Positions 51,951 through 59,987 of a stretch of DNA of 64,000 nt are shown piece after piece. Positions within the stretch are counted from its first letter, which is position 1; each line of letters starts with the position of its first letter. Under the pieces are notes generated by a model. It was not told where the DNA came from. It did not search any database and saw only the letters and a list, made by a program, of their open reading frames with translations. This stretch comes from Acetobacter sacchari (GTDB taxonomy: Bacteria; Pseudomonadota; Alphaproteobacteria; Acetobacterales; Acetobacteraceae). The translations under genes were made by a program, and so were the position numbers. The DNA lies in the NCBI RefSeq assembly GCF_017377715.1, contig NZ_JAFVMF010000007.1:62001-126000 (forward strand), given 5' to 3'.

Positions 51951-53354
51951 TCAGTCGTCGTCACCGAGTTGCGCAACGGCGCCAATGGATTTCAGGGCGA
52001 AGGCGCCTTGCGTCACGATTGTTTCGTCGCCGCGAAGACCGGAGCGGACGATCACGCGGCCGCCGTCTTCGAGGCCGGTGACGACGGGGGTTGGGCGAAA
52101 ACGCTCCGGCGTTTCCTGCACGAAGACAAAATCCCGCCCGTCGATCCGCTGCACGGCGTCAGAGGGGACGGTCACACCGGTCTGCTGCGCCGTCGTGTGC
52201 AGTCGTGCGTCCAGCATGGCGCCCGGCCGCAAGGCGCCGTCTGGATTGGCGACCTCGGCGATGACCCGAACCAGGCCGTTCGTCGGGTCGGCCGCCTGAT
52301 CGATGCTGGCGATCTTTCCGCTCCATGGCCACGCGCCGTCGCCTTCGGTCTGAGCGTCGTCTCCGTTGTTCGTTCCCTGTCCGGCGGGGCGCGCGTCAAA
52401 GCGTCCTCCCGGCGAGAGTTGGGCGGCGTTTTCGGGGGCGATCCAGGCGACGAACCAGACACGTGACAGGTCTGCGACGGTCGCTACCTCCGTTCCCGTT
52501 TCGATATCAGCGCCGGGGGCTGCGGAAATGGACTGCACCACGCCGTCGACGGGCGACAGCAGCGTCGAGCGTTCGTCCTCGTCGATGCGTTCTGTGACCG
52601 AGGTGTATTCTTCCTGAAACCGATGGCTGATCGTGCCGACGTCGGCTTCGCGCGCCGCCAGATTGGCGTCCGCCTGCTGCAGCATTGCTGTCCTGCGCTG
52701 GAGTTCGCCTTGCGACACCGTAGCGCCCACCAGCGCGCGTCCCCGGTCGTAAGCCAGCCGCGCGTCGGTCTGCTCGGCGCGGGCGGCGGCGAGGGCTGCC
52801 TGCGCCTGCGCGCGTTGCAACTGCGCCACATGCAGCGCGTGGTCGGTGTAGTCGATAAGCCCTTCGCCGCGCTTCACCTTCTGTCCGGGGATGACGCTCA
52901 CGGCCAGAACCTTGCCTGAGCCTGCCGGGCGCACATGGACGACCAGCCGGGTGTCCGGCTGAATCTGGGCCATGGCGGGCAACGTGCGTTCCAGCGTTTC
53001 GCGGGAAGGGTGACCAGTGACGACGCTCTCTGTTTTCTGGGCGGCCAGACTCATCGTCACCATGCTCGCGGCGGAGGATGTGCTGGCGACGTCCTGAGCG
53101 GTTGTGGAGGCGCTGGCTGCAACGGGTTTTGCCGCCGTGGGCGCCGTCGTAACGCTCTTGGCGGGTGAAATTTTGGGTGCGGAGGCCACGGTTATGGCCG
53201 CCACGCCCGAACCTGTGGATGTGGAGGTTGTGGCCATGGTCGCGGCGGGTAGGAACGTCAGGAGCATTGCGGCGACGGCTGCGGTGACGGCCTTCGGGCG
53301 CGCGCGGAGCGGGAGCCTGGCGTTGAGCGGTTTTTGAAGCGCGAGGTGCTGCAT
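51951..53354 (-). CDS. RND efflux periplasmic adaptor (membrane fusion protein)
   Basis: A 467-residue adaptor that bridges the RND pump to an outer membrane channel. It begins with a membrane anchor or signal (VTAAVAAMLLTFLPAATMA), followed by an unusually long Ser/Thr/Ala-rich spacer of about 70 residues (AKSVTTAPTAAKPVAASAS). The lipoyl half-motif HVRPAGSGKVLAVSVIPGQKVKRGEGLID, the coiled-coil hairpin rich in Ala/Gln/Arg (LQRAQAQAALAAARAEQTDARLAYDRGRAL) and the second half-motif LLSPVDGVVQSISAAPGADIETG are all visible (quoted in part), then a beta-barrel domain. It precedes the pump gene by four bases. The start at 53354 has no good ribosome binding site; a GTG-type upstream extension is possible. 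Confidence 0.88.
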   Translation of the reverse strand: MQHLALQKPLNARLPLRARPKAVTAAVAAMLLTFLPAATMATTSTSTGSGVAAITVASAPKISPAKSVTTAPTAAKPVAASASTTAQDVASTSSAASMVTMSLAAQKTESVVTGHPSRETLERTLPAMAQIQPDTRLVVHVRPAGSGKVLAVSVIPGQKVKRGEGLIDYTDHALHVAQLQRAQAQAALAAARAEQTDARLAYDRGRALVGATVSQGELQRRTAMLQQADANLAAREADVGTISHRFQEEYTSVTERIDEDERSTLLSPVDGVVQSISAAPGADIETGTEVATVADLSRVWFVAWIAPENAAQLSPGGRFDARPAGQGTNNGDDAQTEGDGAWPWSGKIASIDQAADPTNGLVRVIAEVANPDGALRPGAMLDARLHTTAQQTGVTVPSDAVQRIDGRDFVFVQETPERFRPTPVVTGLEDGGRVIVRSGLRGDETIVTQGAFALKSIGAVAQLGDDD

Positions 53355-53549
53355 GGAGGTTGGGGGGCCTGCGATGTCCACGCGGATGCATATCATACGA
53401 ACCTGACGGCGCGCTGAATGACGCAGGACGCCGTTACGGCCATGAGGCGCGCGTTCTCAGGGTTGACAGATCGGGCCGTGAGCGGCTTCCTCCGACGCCT
53501 CATTTTACGCGCGGTTCCGGCGCGGCTCACCTCAGACAGGACTTCAGCA

Positions 53550-55361
53550 ATGCATCCGTATCGCACCCATAGCTGCGCCGCCCTTCGGGCAGAAGACGCC
53601 GGCGCGACCGCGCGTCTCTCGGGCTGGGTGCACAGCAAGCGCGATCATGGCGGCCTGTTGTTCATCGACCTCCGCGACCATGCGGGCATCACCCAGATCG
53701 TCATCCCCGCCGGGTCTGTGGTGATGGATGCCGCCGAGGCCGTCCGCGTCGAGAGCGTGGTCACTGTGACGGGCGAAGTCGTGCTGCGCGACGGGGCGAC
53801 GCGCAACCCAAACCTGCCGACGGGCGATATCGAGGTGCGCGCCAAGGAATTCGTCGTGCAGTCCGCCGCCGCCGTGCTGCCTTTCCAGGTCGCTGGACAG
53901 GAGCACTACCCGGAAGACCTGCGTCTGAAATACCGGTATCTCGACCTTCGTCGCGACAAGGTGCGCCGCAACATGATGCTGCGCGCGCAGGTGATCGCGA
54001 GCCTTCGTCGCCGGATGGTTGAGCAGGGCTTCACCGAGTTTCAGACGCCGATCCTGACGGCGTCCTCGCCGGAAGGCGCGCGCGATTTTCTTGTTCCCGC
54101 ACGCATGCACCCGGGCAAGTTCTACGCGCTGCCGCAGGCGCCGCAGCAGTTCAAGCAACTGGCGATGGTGGCCGGACTGGACCGCTATTTCCAGATTGCG
54201 CCGTGCTTCCGCGACGAAGCCGCCCGCGCCGACCGCAGCCCCGGCGAGTTCTACCAACTCGACTTCGAGATGGCGTTCGCGACGCAGGAAGAGGTGTTCG
54301 CGACGCTGGAACCCGTCATGGAAGGCGTGTTCCGGGAATTTGGCGGCGGTCGCGAAGTCAGCGCCGCGCCCTTCGTGCGTATTCCTTATGCGGAGGCGAT
54401 GGCCGTCTATGGTTCCGACAAGCCGGACCTTCGCAATCCGTTGAAGATCAGCGACGTGACCGAAGCGTTCGCGGGTTCGGGCTTCGGCCTGTTCTCCAGG
54501 ATTGCGGCGGATGGCGGCGAGATCCGCGCCATCCCGGCGCCGGGCGCAGGCGACAGGCCGCGCGGCTTCTTCGACAAGCTGAATAACTGGGCGCGTGAGA
54601 ACGGCGCTGGCGGTCTTGGCTATATCGTGTTCGAAGCCGATGGCGGCAAAGGTCCGATCGCCAAGAACCTTGAAGCCGAGCGCGTGGAGGCGATCCGCGA
54701 GAAGACTGGTCTTAAGGCTGGCGACGCCGTATTCTTTGCTGCGGGCAAGGGCGACGATGTCGCGAAGTTCTCCGGTCTGGTGCGCACGCGCATCGCGACA
54801 GAGCTGGACCTGATCGAGAAAGACGCGTTCCGCTTCTGCTGGATCGTCGATTTCCCGATGTACGAACTGAACGAGGAGACGAAGCAGATCGACTTCTCGC
54901 ACAACCCGTTCTCGATGCCGCAGGGCGGGCTTGATGCGCTGAACACGCAGGATCCGCTGAAGATCAAGGCGTATCAGTATGATATCGTCTGCAACGGCAT
55001 CGAACTGTCGTCCGGCGCCATTCGTAACCATCTGCCGGAAGTCATGATCCGCGCGTTCGAGATTGCCGGTTATCCAGAAAGCGAGGTCGAGGCGCGTTTC
55101 GGCGGCATGCTCAACGCGTTCCGTTACGGCGCACCGCCGCATGGCGGTTCGGCTCCGGGCGTGGATCGCATGGTCATGCTGCTGGCCGACGAGCCGAACA
55201 TCCGCGAGGTGATTCTCTTCCCGCTGAACCAGCAGGGCGAGGATCTGATGATGGGTGCGCCTGCGCCCGTCGAGCCCGCGCGTCTGAAGGAGCTGTCGTT
55301 GGCGCTCGATCTGCCCAAGCCCAAGCCGACGGCGAAGACCGAGCCTACAAACGTCGGCTGA
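53550..55361 (+). CDS. aspS: Aspartyl-tRNA synthetase
   Basis: A 603-residue class II synthetase charging tRNA with aspartate. The anticodon-binding OB fold is at the N-terminus ([27 protein letters not shown], quoted in part). Motif 1 follows ([21 protein letters not shown]), then motif 2 ([23 protein letters not shown]), a GAD insertion domain, and motif 3 ([17 protein letters not shown]). The motif 2 loop differs slightly from the usual RDEDLRADRQPEFTQ. The ATG at 53550 follows AGGA; the long frame upstream has no family likeness. Length is normal for the bacterial enzyme. It is divergent from the efflux adaptor gene. Whether it is discriminating or also acts on tRNA-Asn cannot be told by eye. 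Confidence 0.96.
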   Translation: MHPYRTHSCAALRAEDAGATARLSGWVHSKRDHGGLLFIDLRDHAGITQIVIPAGSVVMDAAEAVRVESVVTVTGEVVLRDGATRNPNLPTGDIEVRAKEFVVQSAAAVLPFQVAGQEHYPEDLRLKYRYLDLRRDKVRRNMMLRAQVIASLRRRMVEQGFTEFQTPILTASSPEGARDFLVPARMHPGKFYALPQAPQQFKQLAMVAGLDRYFQIAPCFRDEAARADRSPGEFYQLDFEMAFATQEEVFATLEPVMEGVFREFGGGREVSAAPFVRIPYAEAMAVYGSDKPDLRNPLKISDVTEAFAGSGFGLFSRIAADGGEIRAIPAPGAGDRPRGFFDKLNNWARENGAGGLGYIVFEADGGKGPIAKNLEAERVEAIREKTGLKAGDAVFFAAGKGDDVAKFSGLVRTRIATELDLIEKDAFRFCWIVDFPMYELNEETKQIDFSHNPFSMPQGGLDALNTQDPLKIKAYQYDIVCNGIELSSGAIRNHLPEVMIRAFEIAGYPESEVEARFGGMLNAFRYGAPPHGGSAPGVDRMVMLLADEPNIREVILFPLNQQGEDLMMGAPAPVEPARLKELSLALDLPKPKPTAKTEPTNVG

Positions 55362-55459
55362 CACCTGGTTCACGGAGGCGGATCGTTACGGGCGGCGATT
55401 GCGCTCGGACGCGGTTTGCCCTCTTCTGAGCGCATGATTTCGCATAAAGCTCCGGGCGT

Positions 55460-56410
55460 ATGATCATGGAACGATTCAGACCCATGTCAGGAGGTCGGGG
55501 AGTCGCGGCCGTAGCGGCGTTGGCAATCATGTGCGGCCCTGCGTCGGCTTTCGCCGCCTCTTCCTCCTCGGAGCTTGCGCAGGCGCCAACGACAGGCGGC
55601 GGGAATGCCGCGCCTGCCGCTGCAATTGCGGCTACCGCCGTCACGCCCCCCGGCGTCAATGATGCGGAAATTAGCGCCGCGCCGCATCGTGCGGTCTATG
55701 ATCTGACTCTCTCAGCCGTCGGTGGAGGGGACGTCGTCGCGGCGAACGGGTCGATGACTTATGCGGTGTCCGATTCGTGCGGCTTCTGGTCCACCGAACA
55801 GATGCTGAAGGTTCAGACCGTATCCAGATCCGGTGCGGCGTCGGAGCAAACCTCGGAATACTCTGCGCTGGAAAGCAAGGACGGACGGCAGTTCCAGTTC
55901 GCTACGACGCAGAAATCCGGCGACCAGACTGTGATGGTCATACGTGGCGACGCGACGCTCGACGCCGACGGCTCAGGCGTCGTGCATTACTCCGCTCCGA
56001 AAAAGAAAACCGTGACCCTGCCGAAGGGGACGCTTCTTCCAATGGCCCATACGCTGGCCATTCTCCACGCGGCGAAAGATGGCGCGCACGATCTCGCGCG
56101 TCCGCTGTTTGACGGCACCGGAGCGGACGGCGCGCAGCTAAGCTACGTGTCTATTCTTGGCTGGACTCCTTTGGAAGGCCAGGCGCCGTTCCCTGCGTTG
56201 TCTGGCTTGATGACGGCGCGGGTCCGGGTCGCGTTCTACGCCGTCGATCCGGGGGCGATGCTGCCGGATTTCGAGATGGGCATGCGGTATTACGCCAACG
56301 GCGTATCCGACAGGCTGGATATGGATTTCGGCGATTTTCGCATGAAGGGCGCTTTGCGAAGCTTTCAACTGAAGCCAAAGCCGAAACGTTGCGGTGCAGG
56401 ACTTCGTTAA
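55460..56410 (+). CDS. EipB-like (DUF1849) cell-envelope protein
   Basis: A 316-residue exported protein. A signal region (GVAAVAALAIMCGPASAFAA) is followed by a Pro/Ala-rich spacer and then the DUF1849 beta-spiral fold: APHRAVYDLTLSAVGGGDVVAANGSMTY (quoted in part), a Cys in SDSCGFWSTEQ, YSALESKDGRQFQF, and a second Cys near the C-terminus (PKRCGAG). The two Cys fit the conserved disulfide of EipB, a periplasmic protein needed for envelope integrity in Brucella. The start is uncertain among ATGs at 55460, 55466 and 55484. It follows aspS by about 100 bases. Confidence 0.85.
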   Translation: MIMERFRPMSGGRGVAAVAALAIMCGPASAFAASSSSELAQAPTTGGGNAAPAAAIAATAVTPPGVNDAEISAAPHRAVYDLTLSAVGGGDVVAANGSMTYAVSDSCGFWSTEQMLKVQTVSRSGAASEQTSEYSALESKDGRQFQFATTQKSGDQTVMVIRGDATLDADGSGVVHYSAPKKKTVTLPKGTLLPMAHTLAILHAAKDGAHDLARPLFDGTGADGAQLSYVSILGWTPLEGQAPFPALSGLMTARVRVAFYAVDPGAMLPDFEMGMRYYANGVSDRLDMDFGDFRMKGALRSFQLKPKPKRCGAGLR

Positions 56411-56436
56411 GTCTTGTTCCCGACCATTGACCGGCG

Positions 56437-56450
56437 GGGAATGCATTCCC
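56437..56450. repeat. 14-base palindrome after the eipB-like gene
   Basis: GGGAATGCATTCCC is a perfect palindrome 27 bases after the eipB-like stop, followed on the plus strand by ATTATTTTAT. It could be a weak terminator or an operator for the chaperone operon that starts at 56544. Confidence 0.4.
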
Positions 56451-56543
56451 ATTATTTTATGAAGTAAAGTTCACTGTTCGGCCGGCCTTGCAAGGCGGTC
56501 GCGACGCCGCCGGTTTTCGGGGCGTGAGAGGAGTGTGTAGCGT

Positions 56544-56708
56544 ATGAGCGGACAAACCGCACAGGATGTGCTGCGGCCGCGCCTTAAGGCGCTGATCGCG
56601 CAGGCTGAATCGGATGGGATCGCGCCGGACGTGACGATCGCCCTGTTGCTTAACCTGCTGGAGACGGAAGATTTCGGCGTCCCCACGCCGCCTGAGGAGG
56701 ACGCGTGA
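56544..56708 (+). CDS. 54-residue protein preceding the CbpA-type chaperone
   Basis: A small gene, too short for a usual ORF cut-off. It encodes 54 residues starting MSGQTAQDVLRPRLKALIAQ and ending in an acidic tail (TPPEEDA), with a helix ALLLNLLETEDFG between. GAGAGGAG lies upstream at workable spacing. Its TGA overlaps the GTG start of the chaperone gene (GTGA), a typical operon junction. It has no Cys, signal or membrane segment. The acidic C-terminus and helical core suggest a small regulator or partner of the chaperone system, but no family is recognised. Confidence 0.7.
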   Translation: MSGQTAQDVLRPRLKALIAQAESDGIAPDVTIALLLNLLETEDFGVPTPPEEDA

Positions 56709-57646
56709 GCACGGCCGACCCTTATGAAATTCTGGGCGTCGCCCGCATGGCGAGCCAGGACGATATCCGCAAGGCCTATCGCGCGCTTGCGAAGAAATAT
56801 CACCCCGACCTGAATCCCGGCGACAAGGCGGCGGAGGAGAAGTTCAAGTCGATCAGCCGCGCGAATGATCTGCTGTCCGACGAAAACCAGCGCAGTCGTT
56901 TCGACCGTGGCGAGATCGACGGGTCTGGACAGGAGCGCGCGCCGCCCGGCTACGGCGCTGGCGCTCATGGCGGATATCGCGATTTTGCGGACGGGGCGGG
57001 CGGCTTCCGATATGGGGGAGGCGGCGGGGGATTCTCTCAGGAAGATCTGGGTGACATTCTTGGCGGTATGTTCGGCGGCGGCCGGGGCGGCTTTGGCCGC
57101 AGGTCGGGAGGACCCGAACGCGGCGCCGACCGGTCTTATTCCCTGACCGTACCGTTTGTGGACGCAGTGCTTGGGGCGACCTCACGCATCAACCTGCCGG
57201 GCGGCGCGGAGCTTGACGTTCGCATTCCGCCGGGGATTGAGGACGGGCAGGTGCTTCGTCTGCGTGGTAAAGGCGCGCCCGGCCAGCAGGGTGGACCTGA
57301 CGGAGACGCGCTGATCACCGTTACGGTGACGCCGGACGCCCGTTACACACGGGAAGGACGCGATCTGCGTCAACGGCTGCCGGTTGATCTTAAGACCGCC
57401 GTGCTCGGCGGGCCGATCATGGTTCCGACGCCGTCCGGCACGGTGCGCATGAATGTGCCCGAAGGCTCCGACACCGGGTCGGTCATGCGTCTGCGCGGAC
57501 GCGGCGTCAAAGAGCATGGCGGGCGCGAAGCGGGTAATCTCTACGTCGTTCTGGAGATTCACGTAGGCAAACCTGACGATGCCTTGCAGGCCTTCCTGAA
57601 GGATTGGAAGCCGGAAGGAGGCGCCGTCGGAGGGGAGGCGGCATGA
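56705..57646 (+). CDS. cbpA: DnaJ-class chaperone, CbpA type
   Basis: A 313-residue Hsp40. Residues 1-70 are the J domain with the essential HPD (YEILGVARMASQDDIRKAY, AKKYHPDLNPG). A long Gly/Phe-rich linker follows (GGFRYGGGGGGFSQEDL, GGMFGGGRGGFGRR), then the C-terminal peptide-binding domains (INLPGGAELDVRIPPGIEDGQVLRLRGKG and VRMNVPEGSDTGSVMRLRGRG, quoted in part). The Cys-rich zinc fingers of DnaJ proper are absent, which marks the CbpA subclass. It is translated from a GTG overlapping the preceding small gene and overlaps cbpM (ATGA). It stimulates DnaK ATPase on clients. Confidence 0.94.
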   Translation: MSTADPYEILGVARMASQDDIRKAYRALAKKYHPDLNPGDKAAEEKFKSISRANDLLSDENQRSRFDRGEIDGSGQERAPPGYGAGAHGGYRDFADGAGGFRYGGGGGGFSQEDLGDILGGMFGGGRGGFGRRSGGPERGADRSYSLTVPFVDAVLGATSRINLPGGAELDVRIPPGIEDGQVLRLRGKGAPGQQGGPDGDALITVTVTPDARYTREGRDLRQRLPVDLKTAVLGGPIMVPTPSGTVRMNVPEGSDTGSVMRLRGRGVKEHGGREAGNLYVVLEIHVGKPDDALQAFLKDWKPEGGAVGGEAA

Positions 57647-57999
57647 TTACGATCGAAGTCCTCGCCAGCCGCATTGGCCGGGCGAGCGTTGACGAGATCG
57701 AGGCATGGATCAGCCACGACTGGATTCGGGCGGAAGGTGATCCCGGCCATTATGTGTTCAGCGAAATCGACGTTGCGCGAGCCGGATTGATCGTCGAACT
57801 CCGCGAGGATCTGGGCGTCGGTGACGACGCTCTGTCCCTAGTGCTCTCGTTGCTGGACCAGCTTTATGCAACGCGTCGGGAAATGCGGCTTGTCGCAGCC
57901 GCTCTGAACGGGACGGCGAGCGATCTCGATCCGGATGGGAGCCTCGTTCCGCTGCTGCGTGAAGCCATGCTCCGGCGTCTGCCGTCTTCGCACGAATAA
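57643..57999 (+). CDS. cbpM: Chaperone modulator CbpM
   Basis: A 118-residue MerR-like helical protein that binds and inhibits the J domain of CbpA in E. coli. It starts MITIEVLASRIGRASVDEIEAWISHDWIRAEG and has a helical C-terminal half (LLDQLYATRREMRLVAAAL). Size, sequence pattern and its ATGA overlap with cbpA agree with CbpM. Composition is similar to neighbours. A histidine-kinase-like gene follows about 90 bases later on the same strand. Confidence 0.88.
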   Translation: MITIEVLASRIGRASVDEIEAWISHDWIRAEGDPGHYVFSEIDVARAGLIVELREDLGVGDDALSLVLSLLDQLYATRREMRLVAAALNGTASDLDPDGSLVPLLREAMLRRLPSSHE

Positions 58000-58087
58000 T
58001 AGCCGACCGGTGTCCGACGTCGCTGGGCGGAACTTAACAGGGGCTGGCGCGTCCCATACTGAGGCTGGCGGGAGAGGCGATGGCGTG

Positions 58088-59341
58088 ATGGATGCAAATC
58101 TGCGACAGCGCGAAACCAAAGCCGCCGATCCGACCGTGAAGGCGTTTCTCGCTGAGCTGCGTGATGGCGCTCGCGCCACGAACACGCTGTTCGTGGACGC
58201 CGCCAGCATGTTGTTGTGCGATACTGCTTGTTCCGCAAATTTGATTGCTGTGATGGAGCAAGTGGCTGCGGCCATACGTACTGCAGTGAGCACGGGCGAC
58301 ACTTCGGACGACAGTATGATCTCGGCTGTGGAAGCCTGTGGGGGCGGCCACTGTGCGGCTGCGCGGGTAGTTGATTCGAGGGGTGTATTTCTTGGATTGC
58401 TGTGCTGTCTGTGGGATGAGGAGCCTGACGGCGACACCCTTGTGATCGGCAAGCAAGCGCTGATGCTGCATGCGAGACTTTTGGGGCGATTTTTGGAAAC
58501 TGCGAGCCGTCTGGCTGTAGTTGAGGATGAAGCGATGCGGCGCGAGCGGTTCATCGCCGCGCTGACACACGATCTGCGAAATCCTCTTGCTGCGGTATTG
58601 GCCGGTTTGCGGTTGCTGGAACGCAAGCCCGACCGATGGAACGATTTCGTTCCGCAGATGAGGCAGTCTGTCGGCAGGATGAACAGATTGATTGACCGGG
58701 CATTTGATCTCGTCGACCTGCAACTGACCGGGGTGACGTCCTCTGACGGGACGGCCGATGGTATGGATGAACCGGGAGCAAGCTGCGTCGACGCTGACCG
58801 TGCCGACAGTGTTTCGGTTGCAAAACTCGGAGATTTGCGGGTGAGGACGCCCGAAAGTCTGATTCTTGTGTTGCGCGAGGTCGTTGAGGAGTTCAGGGCG
58901 GCCCAGCCAGAGGTCATCGTCACGACCGATTTCAACCTTCTGGCGCCGGTTTACTGCGACAATGATCGGATGGCTCAGCTTTTGGCTTCTCTTCTTTCCT
59001 CTGGGCGGGCGCTGGAGTTAGCTGAGCAGACTATCGCAGTGACAGCTGTGTCCGGGCCGCAGGGGTTTGAATTGGATGTGCTTGCGAACCCGGCTGCTGA
59101 GGTGCGGGATATATCCTCACATATTCAGGATCCGTTTGATGGTGGAAGCAGAAACGATCGTTCGCTCGACCTTGGGTTTTATGTCGCCGCTATAATCGCG
59201 CGCCTGCATGGAGGAGCGATTGTGGCGGTTCGCGAGGGGGAGGCGACGCGGTTGATCTTTCGCATCGGGACAAATGCCGGACCGGGGCGCCAGGCCTCAG
59301 GCTCAACGCTTGGGATAGAGGATAACGGATCGCGGGCATAA
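58088..59341 (+). CDS. Histidine-kinase-like protein with degenerate ATPase domain
   Basis: A 417-residue cytoplasmic protein. Residues about 20-140 look like a GAF-type sensor domain with several Cys (LLCDTACSANLI, CGGGHCAAARVV, LGLLCCLWDEE). Residues 150-215 are a normal HisKA dimerisation helix pair with phospho-acceptor His161 (FIAALTHDLRNPLAAVLAGL). The ATPase domain (about 250-395) has lost key residues: the N-box reads NDRMAQLLASLLSSGRALE without the catalytic NxxxNA pattern, and the G1 box DxGxG is replaced by LANPAAEVRDIS. It may be a pseudokinase or phosphotransfer partner. No response regulator is adjacent; it follows cbpM by about 90 bases. Confidence 0.78.
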   Translation: MDANLRQRETKAADPTVKAFLAELRDGARATNTLFVDAASMLLCDTACSANLIAVMEQVAAAIRTAVSTGDTSDDSMISAVEACGGGHCAAARVVDSRGVFLGLLCCLWDEEPDGDTLVIGKQALMLHARLLGRFLETASRLAVVEDEAMRRERFIAALTHDLRNPLAAVLAGLRLLERKPDRWNDFVPQMRQSVGRMNRLIDRAFDLVDLQLTGVTSSDGTADGMDEPGASCVDADRADSVSVAKLGDLRVRTPESLILVLREVVEEFRAAQPEVIVTTDFNLLAPVYCDNDRMAQLLASLLSSGRALELAEQTIAVTAVSGPQGFELDVLANPAAEVRDISSHIQDPFDGGSRNDRSLDLGFYVAAIIARLHGGAIVAVREGEATRLIFRIGTNAGPGRQASGSTLGIEDNGSRA

Positions 59342-59508
59342 GCGCAGTATCTGTGTCGAGCGGTGGTGAGTTGGCAAAAGAATACGTACGCTTTTTAAAT
59401 GGCAGACCTGCCTGATAGATCATATGAAAAGCGGCACGACGCCTCGCTCATTACATAGACTATGGAATTCCGAATTCAAATCTTCTTTTTTGTAACGATG
59501 TCGCTGTA

Positions 59509-59529
59509 AGGCGCCCGTAAGGAGCGCCT
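59509..59529 (-). terminator. Weak hairpin downstream of second cytochrome c gene
   Basis: A six-base stem AGGCGC/GCGCCT with a nine-base loop, 42 bases past the stop of the second cytochrome c gene on the minus strand. No immediate U-tract. A plus-strand T run (CTTCTTTTTTG) lies at 59482-59492. Confidence 0.35.
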
Positions 59530-59570
59530 GATCGATCAGAAGGATGCCAGCGTTCGTCACGTCGACGCGT

Positions 59571-59987
59571 TTAGTCAAAAATCGGTTTAATCGACTCCTC
59601 CGACGGTCGAACCTTCGTCACATCTGATGGCTTCAAGGCGTCAGTGTAGTGATTGCCGAAATGTGTGCGCACGTAATTCACGATAGCTGCGATTTGACTA
59701 TCGGAAAGTTTGTCTGCGAACCAAGGCATTCCGCCGAACCCGTTTGCGACGACGTAAGCGGGATAACTGCTCGACGCAAGTTTTGGGTTTCCACTCAATG
59801 CAGGAAAGTGAGCTGCTCCCTCTGCTCCTTTTGCGTCCGCCATATGGCATGCCTGGCATAGCGTCTGATACAGGACGCGACCGTCAGTGGTTGTCAGTTT
59901 GTTCGTTGTAATCGCATCTGCGCTGTCCGCCCATGCGACGTTGGGAAGGCAGGCCAATGCTATCAACATTAAAGCAAGTTTGTGCAT
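59571..59987 (-). CDS. Class I c-type cytochrome, second copy
   Basis: A 138-residue periplasmic cytochrome c, paralogue of the one at 10300-10728. A signal peptide (MHKLALMLIALACLPNVAWA) precedes the CQACH haem site (YQTLCQACHMADAKGAEG). NGFGGMPWFADKLSDSQIAAIVNYVRTHFGN matches the first copy almost position for position and holds the axial Met. Its ATG overlaps the amine oxidase stop by one base (TAATG), the same junction type as the first operon. Unlike that operon, no RidA-like gene follows. Confidence 0.92.
   Translation of the reverse strand: MHKLALMLIALACLPNVAWADSADAITTNKLTTTDGRVLYQTLCQACHMADAKGAEGAAHFPALSGNPKLASSSYPAYVVANGFGGMPWFADKLSDSQIAAIVNYVRTHFGNHYTDALKPSDVTKVRPSEESIKPIFD

Noticed and set aside
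53544-55373. 609-codon minus-strand frame opposite aspS
   Set aside because: Shadow of a well-conserved synthetase gene.
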